A DNA stretch of 64,000 nucleotides from Mytilus californianus (lineage: Eukaryota; Mollusca; Bivalvia; Mytilida; Mytilidae). Shown here in pieces: positions 47,700-58,300 of this stretch. Position 1 is the stretch's first letter. Each line of letters starts with the position of its first letter. The translations under genes were made by a program, and so were the position numbers. A model generated the notes under the pieces. The model saw only the letters and a list, made by a program, of their open reading frames with translations. It was not told the origin of the DNA and made no database searches. The stretch spans positions 113,674,771-113,738,770 of the forward strand of contig NW_026262581.1 in NCBI RefSeq assembly GCF_021869535.1, written 5' to 3'.

Positions 47700-49130
47700 C
47701 ATGCAACCTTATATCTATGGTTTTCCAATCAAAAGTGACAACTGAATAGATGAACAAATGGCAAAGCTTTGGTGTAAATATCAATGGAACCCAATCACCC
47801 ATCACTTAAACTCTTCATTTTCTTTACAAACTGACAATCAGTTTGTAATGAAAACCAGATAATATATGCAATAATTGGCTACCGAGAAACAAATCTTTAT
47901 TTTGTTTGTTTTTCAAATATTAAATATCATATGCTTTTTATCAAAATAAAACGAAACTTGAAATTACACAGATTATTCTATTTTTTGATTTTTATCTCGT
48001 TTTTAATTGAAGTGATTAGTATTAAATTCCAAAGAAAAAAAACCTGTTTCATATCATAAGACTTGCTGATTTATTAACGAAAGTAACGGGAGACGTTGAC
48101 ATCATGAGTATTAAACAATGACAGGATTACAAATAATTCTTACCCACCACCTGTTTAACATATCAATGTTTTGAAAATAGTGTACCATTGCCATTTCTAG
48201 GATATATTTTTAAATCAACATTTGCAATCATATATTTTTCAACTTAAAAGGAGTAGCTGCAACTTAAATATTTATAGAGATATACAGCCAAGTACACATA
48301 ATTCAAAGGGGAGACCTGAGTTTTGTAATTTTGAATCAGATGGTTGGATCTGAGTAACACAATGGTTGTTGATTTCGAATTTCGAAAATTGCAGCGGAAT
48401 ACCTTTTACCTTATTTGTAAATTCGCTTTTTGGTTGAAGCATCGTCGAATTTCTAGTAGATTCCGTAAAATGCTTTTGTTGTCTTCATGACAAATGAAAA
48501 CTTTAAGATTTTTTTCGTTTGAAATAATACATAGTAGTAGACGCTTCACCTGTCGACGCAACCGGTCTCAGGTCTCACTCCTTCATGCGATTCACTCAGT
48601 TTTTGTTCGTTACCTTGATTTGTCTCCTTATTCGATTTTCGAGATTTGAACATCGGCAATTTTATCCTTTATACATAGCCCGTTGCTATCTTGGCCTTAA
48701 TCAGAGCTAGCTTATTGCATATGTTCTGTCCCACAATTATTCCAAATCTAATGCATCAATACGTTTTCAGAGAAATCATAAACAAGGACGATAACCGTTT
48801 GTCTCGGTATAGATCTGTTATTAAGCAGATAAACCATAAATCTTTCGTTTACTAATAATTTCTTCTACCACTATTTACCTTTTATTTATTGATCACCCAT
48901 CTTCCCAGAAACACAAACGAAAGCTTTTCATAACATGAATGTGAAATTTTACATTTTTACAATATTTTTCCAATATCTTTGTTGATGATAAATGTTTTAT
49001 GACACAAAAGGTCTCGCTCCTTTTGAACTTCCATAAGTGTTTGGTTTTTTTTTTACCTTGATTTGTTTATTTTAAGTGATGAAACTTTTTAACATAGGTA
49101 CACTACTGTTGCCTCTAATTTATGAACATT
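47700..49130. other. Gene-free AT-rich stretch
   Basis: No supported ORF. One degraded pair (TTTACCTTGATTTGT near 49055 and 50210) hints at a further dispersed repeat. Confidence 0.45.
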
Positions 49131-49159
49131 TTGATAATTAAAAGCGTTTCTTTCCACGT

Positions 49160-50035
49160 GCTGTAACGTGCCTGTACTCAGTCTGGAGCCTGTAATTAAG
49201 TAGTTGTCGTTGGTTGCTGTCTGTTTTCTTTATGTTTTGTTTATTGTTTTTGTCGAGCCTTCGACTTTAGTCGAAAAAGCGAGACATAGCGATCCTAAAT
49301 TCCGTCGGCGTCATCGTCGTCGTCGTCGTCGTTGTCGTCGGCGGCGTCCACAAATATTCACTCTGTGGTTAAAGTTTTTGAAATTTTAATAACTTTCTTA
49401 AACTATCCTGGATTTGTACCAAACTTGGACAGAAGCTTGTTTATGATCATAAGATAGTATCCAGAAGTAAATTTGTTAAAAAAAAATTTCATTTTTTCCG
49501 TATTTTACTTATAAATGGACTTAGTTTTTCTGCCAGGAAACAATACATTCACTCTGTGGTTAAAGTTTTTAAAATTTTAATAACTTTCTTAAACTATCCT
49601 GGATTTGTACCCAAACTTGGACAGAAGCTTGTTTATGATCAAAGGCTAGTATCTAGTAGGAAATTTTGTTAAAATTTTGTACCTGTTTATCCATATTTTA
49701 CTTATAAATGGACAGTTTTTCTTCCAGTTAACATTAAATACAGTCTGCAGTTAAAGTTTTTAAAACATTTTTTAGATTCATTAACTATCCTGGATTTATA
49801 CCAAACTTTGACAGAAGCTTCTTACAATCAAAAGATAGTATAGAGAGGAATATTTTTATTGATTTTTTTCCTCATTTTTGTTGAGCCTGCGATTAACAGC
49901 AAAAGTAGACGAGACACTGGGTTCCGCCGAACCCTTACGAATTTTTTCATAAGTGAGGCCGTTGGTTTCCTCCTTTGAACTGTTTTACATTTTGTCATGT
50001 CTCATTATCAATCATACCATATCTCCATATATATA
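49160..50035 (+). repeat. Mussel ~0.5 kb repeat split by another element
   Basis: The left part (AGTCTGGAGCCTGTAATTAA, GTAGTTGTCGTTGG) ends at about 49250. The right part (GAGGCCGTTGGTTTCC and a degraded tail TCTCATTATCAATCATACC) resumes at about 49941. The break is filled by the 49251-49940 element, giving the order of insertion. Confidence 0.7.
49251..49940 (+). mobile_element. Array-bearing element with terminal hairpin GAGCCTTCGACTTTAGTCG
   Basis: It starts TGTCGAGCCTTCGACTTTAG, with a hairpin and AAGCGAGACATAGCGATCC, then a (CGT)n-rich stretch. About three ~195 bp units follow, each with CACTCTGTGGTTAAAGTTT, AACTATCCTGGATTTGTACC and CTTGGACAGAAGCTTGT. It ends near GAGCCTGCGATTAAC and ACGAGACACTGGGTTCCGCC. 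It has no coding capacity: the Arg-rich ORF at 49204-49389 is the (CGT)n run. It sits inside a mussel ~0.5 kb repeat. Confidence 0.75.
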
Positions 50036-50519
50036 TAGTAAACAATCGTTTATCAAATCATAGCTTTTGTCATCATATGTATTATGCAATGAACTTTTAG
50101 TAACAATGCAGCTTACCATGAACAAATTGGGATACATGCAAATGTATGGAGCCGTTGGTCATGATTAACAGGTACACTACAGTGATTCTTAAGATTTTGT
50201 TTTTACCTTGATTTGTATATTCTTAGTGGACTTATGTGATTTGAACATCGGTAAAGTACTGTTGCATCGAATTAACATAATACAACTTCTCTGATAGACA
50301 TATGTTTTAGTAATGGTGAAGAAAGGTTTAGCCTGGATCTTTGAGATCTCAATATATTCAGAAAGCAAATGTTGTCACCTAGCGCTCAACTTTTTTTTTT
50401 ATAATAAAACAGCTGCTTACAATTATAGGTCTTGTATTTTACAATTACAGAGTAGCTAAAAGAAATTGTGTTTATTTTTGTTCAATTATTCTTTTATGTC
50501 CTTTTTTCTCATGGAGCTA

Positions 50520-50821
50520 TATTATTCACCTACTACTAGTGGTTCCCCTTGAACTGACCTAATCACTAACTAATACATGTAAACTAAGCAAAAGTTCGAA
50601 AGTCAATAGACCATGACTTAGGGGGCGGGGCAGAACAATCTCTATGGAAATGAGATGTGCCAATGATAATATAACTGCATACCAAATATCATTCACCCAC
50701 CACTAGTGGTTCCCAATAAGCTGACCTAATCATAAACTAATACATTATTGTCACTGCCACCGATGCCTGAAACAGCATATACCTATGTCTCGCTTTTTGA
50801 CTCCGTCAAGGCGAGACAAAA
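50520..50821 (+). repeat. Diverged tandem pair ending in an AAGCGAGACA hairpin
   Basis: CTACTAGTGGTTCCCCTTGA and CCACTAGTGGTTCCCAATAA begin two related segments about 165 bp apart. The right end (50783-50817) is TGTCTCGCTTTTTGACTCC followed by GTCAAGGCGAGACA, the reverse complement of the 49251 element's left terminus. It is therefore another member of that terminal-hairpin group. Confidence 0.6.
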
Positions 50822-51344
50822 ACGTTATGTGAATTGCAGTCAATTAAAATGAAGTAGAAAAGAAAATTTAATTTCAAACAGATAAATGGTAACCAATTAA
50901 CAAACCAATTTTGAAGGCATAACTGACCTCTAACAGACATTATCAAGTACAACTCAGACTCTGTCAAAAACAGTTCAGAATATGTACATGAAATTAACAC
51001 TGAAATAAATTTTGAAGATCAGTGTCTGATGAAGTGGTAGTAAACTTCAGATTGTCAAGTACATTTTAGATTTGGTCAAGTACAGACTTTAAAATGGGTG
51101 AAAATATTAGAACATGCTTTTAGTATTATTTAGGCTTACAAAGCCTACTCTTTTTCATAGTAAGTAAATGAGGTTTGTTAACGTGTGATCTACTGCAATC
51201 AATGTCCAGACTTTCTGCATTATACATATGACACCCTACGGCCACCCTTAATAAATTTATTTGTTTGATGTTGCCTTCCCATGCCTTATATCATAGGGTC
51301 CGGAAGGTAGGTAGGGATTCTTTTTTTTTTTGGCAATAACATAA

Positions 51345-51690
51345 GTAACATGTTTATATTTTTCAATTATGGGTTGTTTGCCTGTGAGAGAGCTTTCACA
51401 TGTTTATTTTATCTTTGTATTATAAATTGTTACTTGGATGGAGAGTTGTCTCATTGGCACTCATACCACATCTTCCTATATCTATTTACTGCAGGGTTTG
51501 TTGCTCGTGCTGTGTGGATGCAGTAGAATGTGTCCCCGTGCTTGTGGTGTATGCCCTTATATTTTTCAATTATGGGTTGTTTGCCTGTGAGGGAGCTTTC
51601 ACATGTTTATTTTATCTTTGTATTATAAATTGTTACTTGGATGGAGAGTTGTCTCATTGGCACTCATACCACAGCTTCCTATATCTATTT
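51345..51690 (+). repeat. Tandem duplication, ~203 bp period, with mussel repeat tails
   Basis: The block from TTTTTCAATTATGGGTTG through TTACTTGGATGGAGAGTTG to the tail TCTCATTGGCACTCATACC is present twice and nearly identical. The first copy is followed by a unique ~65 bp spacer. The 109-codon ORF at 51400-51729 spans both copies and is not a gene. Confidence 0.85.
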
Positions 51691-52224
51691 GGACAAGAAA
51701 ACGACATTAGAGCAGGAAAAAAACTTTAAACAAAAAATCTGAAACTATTTGTGTTATAAAATTTTTCTGGGTAGGCTGCTTGAAATTTGGGTAGGTAGTC
51801 ATCATCCAACAATCTAAATTTCATTTGTGGCCTAAAGACGAGGACACCTTTTTCATTCAGTCACATTGGGGTAGGCTAAGAACTTTGTGGGTTGAGCACC
51901 TGTAAATGTTACCTGAAAGATTTTATGTGAAACCTTGTCTTTATAAATAAATTTGTTAACAAATTGAAACATTCATAATTGTTTTACAGTCTTGCTTTGT
52001 GTTTTACATCTTTATCAAAGCAACATGTTAATACTTTCATAGATATTCAACTGGAAAGTTCAAACCTCTTTAGATGAAAGGATAAACCTTGTGCAAAAAA
52101 TTAAGCACAATCCTGTCTTCTTTTACTCTCTTAAATCGTTCTTTTGGTTAAATCTTTTTTCACTTCCGATATTTTTTCTGGGAGATCATCACTTTGGGTA
52201 AATTATAATGAACCAGGTTCATGA

Positions 52225-52371
52225 TTATGTACCATAGACCATAGATTTGACAGTTGAGTAAGGATCTGGTTCCATATGATCTTTTAAAGTATTGAAACAT
52301 TCTTCAGCTAGCTTCTTTTGTTGTTTACAGCCTGATAAAACCATTTCTCCATATAAATAGACACCCATAGC
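52225..52371 (-). CDS. AOPEP: AOPEP last exon and stop
   Basis: Acceptor TTTGTTTAAG, TAA stop at 52225-52227; 48 codons. It opens AMGVYLYGEMVLSG, matching human AMGVYLYGELMVS, then KQQKKLAEECFNTLKDHMEP. The reading frame stays open upstream to 52566, but that part is intron and is itself partly duplicated at 53175-53260. Confidence 0.93.
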   Translation of the reverse strand, partial: AMGVYLYGEMVLSGCKQQKKLAEECFNTLKDHMEPDPYSTVKSMVYGT

Positions 52372-55300
52372 CTTAAACAAAGTATCACTCCAATAAAATA
52401 TTATCTCATAATTTAATGTATTAAAATTTGTGGACAATAGCTCACACTGGTCATGTAAGTAAGCTAAAAATTTACCAATCAGAATAAAATGTTTGTTGCT
52501 ATTGGCTGCATTTTTCATCAGATTATAACAAGATATATAATTATTAGAGGATCTTTCATGCCTCATTCCTGCTAATTTTTCTTAAGAATAGACTTGTATT
52601 TTCAATGAATATGTTGATTTGGTATATCATTTGCTATCCACTTATCCAACTTTTTTAACTGATTTAATAACCTTTAAATAGATCAGTTCTAAAAAAAATG
52701 AAAACAACACATTATAAATTTCATGCGTCTGAAGCACTTTCCTGGATTCTCCTTCATCAGGAACGCTCATAGCTGAATATTTGAAAGCCAAGGATGTATA
52801 AGAACCGAAACAGTTGAAGAGCTATATTACCAAAAAGGTCCTAAAAAAATAGCCAAATCCATCTAAGGTTAACTTTTACTTTTAACATGTTCCAGCTTCA
52901 AAGAATAAGAAGATGAAGATTTAATTTTACAAAAGATTCATCAAGAATCTACAAAGCAACTATCCTCCATTAATGTTATCTGATAAGCATGAAATGAAGA
53001 TTCTTTGTAATCTAAAAGAGGAAAAAATTTCAAAAGATTTACCAATCAGATCATGATTTGCTACTGATCAGGAGGAAATGTGGAGTTTTCATACCAGAAC
53101 CAATATGACCCTTTATGCATATTTTGGCTAAAAGTGGCTCTACAAAATTGTGACAAATAAACAAATGGCATAATGGTGACAATAGCTCCAACTGGTCATG
53201 CAAGCTAAACATCAGAATAAAATGTTTGTCTCTATTGGCTGCATTTGTCATCAGATTACAGTTTCTTTAATAGAGTTCCCTTTCGTAATGCAAAATCAAA
53301 AGTTATTGTAGCTTCAGTAACAAAAGAATATAAAAGCAAGGGGGAAATATACTAACCTGATGATTTAGGAGAAATTCTCTCAGATCTTGATAAAATTTTT
53401 GTACTTTGTGTTTTATGACCAACTCACACCATCTATGTTGTACCTGTAAAAAACAAAATTAACCTTCGTAAAATATGATTGCCTCTCAACCTTAGCTTTT
53501 GTACAGTTAAATGACTAATAAACTCAAAATTTCTAATAAAATTTTGTCTCTGGAATAATCTTCAATCAGGTCTGAGACCAAATGTTTGAGAATCCAAGTA
53601 TATAATACATTTAAGAACATCAAAATAAAAAAAGTAGCCAAAACCATCTCCGGTCACCTTGTGGAAATTACCTGTGTCCCTCTTATCATGGATGATTTCT
53701 TTACAAATATAAATTGTAGTTAAAGGAATAACATCATATACACCAAATGAAACACTACTTGAAAGAAATTTACATCAATATCTTCAGATATTTACATAAC
53801 AAATTCTCTTCAAATAATCTGATTTTACCATAAACACCCACAAAGTGTATGCCATATTTTACAAGAGAGGTCCCTGTACTTTAGGATTTGGGTTTATTCA
53901 AGGTTACATTAAGGTAAGGCTTTGTTCTAAGATATGGTGAGATTTTAGGATAAGGGCTAGTGTTTGGGTTAGGATTGGGTAAGGATTGATTTAGTATAAC
54001 TCTAAATTTGATAAGGGACTTTCTGTTTTGAATTTTCCTTGGAGTTTGCTATTTTTGTTATTTTACTTTTTTCTATAAAAATAAGGACCCCTAAGATAAA
54101 ATAAGCCTAAAAGTTATCCAACTGTACATACTCTCACTACAGGTAGATTGATCAATTCATTCATGAGGGTGCACTGGTTTGTTTCATATTCATAAAAAAT
54201 ACATTAATTTATAAGAGTTGATCTGTTTTTATATGATATAATTTAAATAAAGTGGCTAATTAATTTACACTATGTTTAGCCACACCATAGTTTTAGAGCT
54301 TTACATATAGGTCAGACACTTACTTATTGCATAAAACATTATGTTCTGCTTTTTCTATAACATTTACCTACATTCTGTGACATGATGACTAGATTTGTCT
54401 GTCAAATCAGTATTTTTTTCCTAAGGTTGGTCAGTAAACAGCAGAAATTTTGTTTCCTCAGATTTATATTTATACATATGCATTTTTTTTACATAAAATG
54501 ACCTGGATCTACAGTTGATCACTTCATTAAATTGGACAAAATTTAGTTCAATTAGAGAAGAGAGACGATGATAGAGACTTATACCTAAATTGCATATACA
54601 TTTCAGTCAATTCAAATAACTTCATTCGTTAGGTAAGTCCCTATGTTTGGTTGACATAGTGTAAAAAATAACATAAGGACAGAGAAATAAGCTGCCAGCA
54701 TGTACAACTATTGGCATTTTGATTGTACATAAAAATAGTAAGCGAGGTTCAACCTTCAAATCACTAACCCTAGTGCATGCATATATGAAGTCTCACACTT
54801 CACATGATTTGGTAGTTGCCTGGCAAAAATTAATTCCATATAGATTTCCACTTTTTAGATTAAATGACAAAAACAATATGACATTTGGCCCTCCTACCAC
54901 AGGCTTAAACTTACATCTGCATTCTGTGACATCATATGATATCTGGTCCGAATGTTAACCAGTTGATTGGCTGGAATTTTCTCATCCTCCAGCAATATCT
55001 CAAGAAATAACACCAACTGTAAGGGAGCTAACTGAAAAAGCCAAGAAATTTTATATAAGCTATAGTAAAACTATTCTTAACAAGAGGCTCAAGAGAGCAG
55101 TGATCTGGAAGGATTTTTTCTCTATGGGCCCAGGGCCCCCCAAAAATAAATTCAATGAGCCATTTTTAGAATTAATGGGCCATGTTGTCAAATGAGTGGG
55201 CCATTCGTTTACAATAAAAAAAATAAATAAAAAAAGTGTATATTTCACTGTACTTACAAGTATGATTCTAATTAATATCATGGATATTGTTCCTGTGATT

Positions 55301-58300
55301 TTGTAATTTCAATTTCAATGAATATACAATAACTTCTTCCAAACCGGGCAATATTTACGATAACCTTTATTTACAATGTTAAAACTTGTACTGTTCCCTT
55401 GTTCATGTTCATGGTTTTTTTTACATTAAATTTGGGTCTTCGTCGATACCATACTTATTCCAGACGTTCCGTATTAGAGGACGTTTCTGACATTTCCTCT
55501 GCACTTGTATTATTATTACTTCATCACGATGACAAGAATAACAGTAGAGAGCAACGTTAATTGATAAGACACAACAACAATTCGCTGAAGGCATGTTTAC
55601 AAAATGTCAAAACGAGCCAAAGACCAAAAAAATTGATAAGGACAGTTAAGCCCCTTTTATGGAGACAAATACTATGCTATTCATAAAAAGGCTTTTGGAT
55701 TTTTCAATCGAAATAATAGCAAGCTTACTTAAAAGATTATAATTAGGTACTAGCCAATTTTCACAAATTTAAAGTTGTTTATAAAAAAATTATATCATGA
55801 ATGATGGTTAATTACGTTTTTTGGGTTATCAGTCATACCGCATGTTGCTAATATTACCATAGGAAAACACCCGAGACGTCCCAAAAATATATAGGTGCTC
55901 CTATCATTGGAGTAAACACTACACAGTTGTGTACTCACACATGGCGGCACGAAATACGATCGGAAATCCATTAGACGATATCTCAACGTTTCAAAACGAA
56001 GTGAAAAATATCATGCGCCACGCGGGCGCTTACATTTGTCACTCTATGCGCCATTTCTGGTCGATAAGCGCAATTGGCGCAAGGCGCACGTCCTTCCCGA
56101 TCACTGAGAGAGCCTGATATCGCACACCTGTAATTTCAGTTTCAGGCATTTGACTTATTTGTAGATCTTACTTTGCTGAACAATTTTGTCATTTACACTT
56201 TCTCTCTTTCTATAATAATATTAAAGATAATACATAACCCAAAACTGTAAAATTTCCTAAAAATTAACTATTTCTGGACAGTAACCCAACAATAAGTTGT
56301 CCTATTGGTCTGAAGATTACTTGACAGGTAGATCTAAACCTGTTTAACACTTTCACCTATGTCAGTTTTGCTCTTACTGCTTTAGTTTTTTGAGATGAAA
56401 GCCAAAAACTTCATTTGACCCCTATGTTCTATTTTTAGAAACTGCCGCCATGTTTTTGAATGGATCAAATCCCCGAATACAATCCATAAACTACATACCC
56501 TAAGGAACATTCAATTAAAGTTTTTAAGTACTTGGCCAAGTAGTTTCAGAGAAGAAGATTTTTGAAAAAGTAATTAGACTCACAAAAAATGTAAAAAAAA
56601 ATACGTTATAAGGGCAATAACTCCTCAAGGGGTCAATTGACTATTTTGATCATATTGACTTATTTGTAGATCTTACTTAGCTGAACATTTATTGCCATTT
56701 ATACTTTCTCTCTGTCTATTATAATATTAAAGAAAATAACCAAAAACAGTAAAATTTAATAAAAATAAACTATTTCCAACAGTAACCCAACAATGGGTTG
56801 TCGAACTTGTCTTAAAATTTCATAACAGATAGATCATGACCCATTTATCACTTCAACTACCTTTCACTTTTGCTCTAACTGCTGTAGTTTTTGAGATATA
56901 AGCCAAAAACTGCTTTTGTCCACTATGTTCTATTTTTAACAATGGCGGCCATGTTTGTAGATCAAAACTTCAGATACAATTTTTAAACTAGATACCCTAA
57001 GGAACATTCAGTTAGAGTTTGGAAGTATATTTGGCCCAGTAGTTTCAGAGAAGAAGATTTTTGATAAATAGACTTGCACGAAAAAATGTAAAAAATAAAC
57101 GTTTCAAGGGCAATAACTCCTTCAGGAGACAAATTGACTATTTTGATCATTAGACTTATTTGTAGATCCTACGTATACTTAGCTGAACATTTTTGCCATT
57201 TACACTTTCACTCTATCTATTATAATATTAAAGATCATAACCAAAAACAGTAAAATTTCATAAAAATGAACTATTTCGGACAGCAACCCTACAATGGGTG
57301 GTCCAATTGATCTGAAAATTTCATAGCAGATAGATCTTGACTTATTCATCAAATTAACTCCTGTCACTTTTGCTCTAACTGCTATAGTTTTTGAGATAAA
57401 AGCCAACAAGAGTGCACACGCTGAAATGTCTCGCCTACTATACTGACCATTGATTTTATGTTGATAGTCCTACATATAAAGTTTTACTGCAAGTATCACA
57501 TTAACATTTATGATCCAAGAAAATGAGGTCAAGGTCAGATGAACCAAGCCAGAAATACATGTACACCTTTAATACAATCGTTCCATACACAGAATATAGA
57601 TGACCTATTGCTTATAGTATACAAGAAACAGACCAAACCATGGAAATTCTATACTGACCAATGAACCATGAAAATGAGGTCAAGGTCAGATGAACCCTGC
57701 CAGACAGACATGTACACCTTAAAATCATTCCATGCATCAAATATAGTTGACCTATTGCTTAAAGTATCTAAGAAACAAAGTTAACCAGGAAAACTGAACA
57801 TTGACCAATCAACCATGAAAATGAGGTGAAGGTCAGATGATACCTGCCAGACAGACATATACACCTTACAATCATTCCATACACCAAAAATAGTTGACCT
57901 ATTGGTTAAAGTTTAAGAAAAACAGACCAAAACACAAAAACTTAACATAAGCAATGAACCATGAAAATGAGGTCAAGGTCAAATAAAACCTGCCAGACTG
58001 ACATGTACATCGTAAAATACTTCCATACGCCAAATATAGTTGACCTTTTGCATACAGTATTAGAAAAACAGACCAAAACACAAAAACTAAACTAAGACCA
58101 CTGAACCATGAAAATGAGGTCAAGGTCAGATAACACCTGCCAGTTGGACATGTACACCTTACAATCATTACATACACCAAATATAGTAGACCTATTGCTT
58201 ATAGTATCTGAGATATGGACTTGACCACGAAAACTTAACCTTGTTCACTGATCCATGAAATGAGGTCGAGGTCAAGTGAAAACTGTCTGACAGGCATGAG

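Noticed and set aside
49204..49389. Arg-rich ORF with a run of Arg codons
   Set aside because: It is the (CGT)n microsatellite in a non-coding element and crosses an element boundary.
52372..52566. Upstream part of the 113-codon ORF containing the last AOPEP exon
   Set aside because: A splice acceptor at 52372 and continuity with HRWCELVIKHK show it is intron.
54361..54420. Possible decayed copy of an AOPEP exon end on the minus strand (ATGTCACAGAATG shared with 54915-55031, followed by GTAAAT)
   Set aside because: Only about 14 bases match and the flanks differ, so chance cannot be excluded.
54602..54640. Plus-strand cassette exon between CATTTCAG and GTTAG|GTAAGT
   Set aside because: Short, with a stop in its likely frame, and no neighbouring plus-strand exons.
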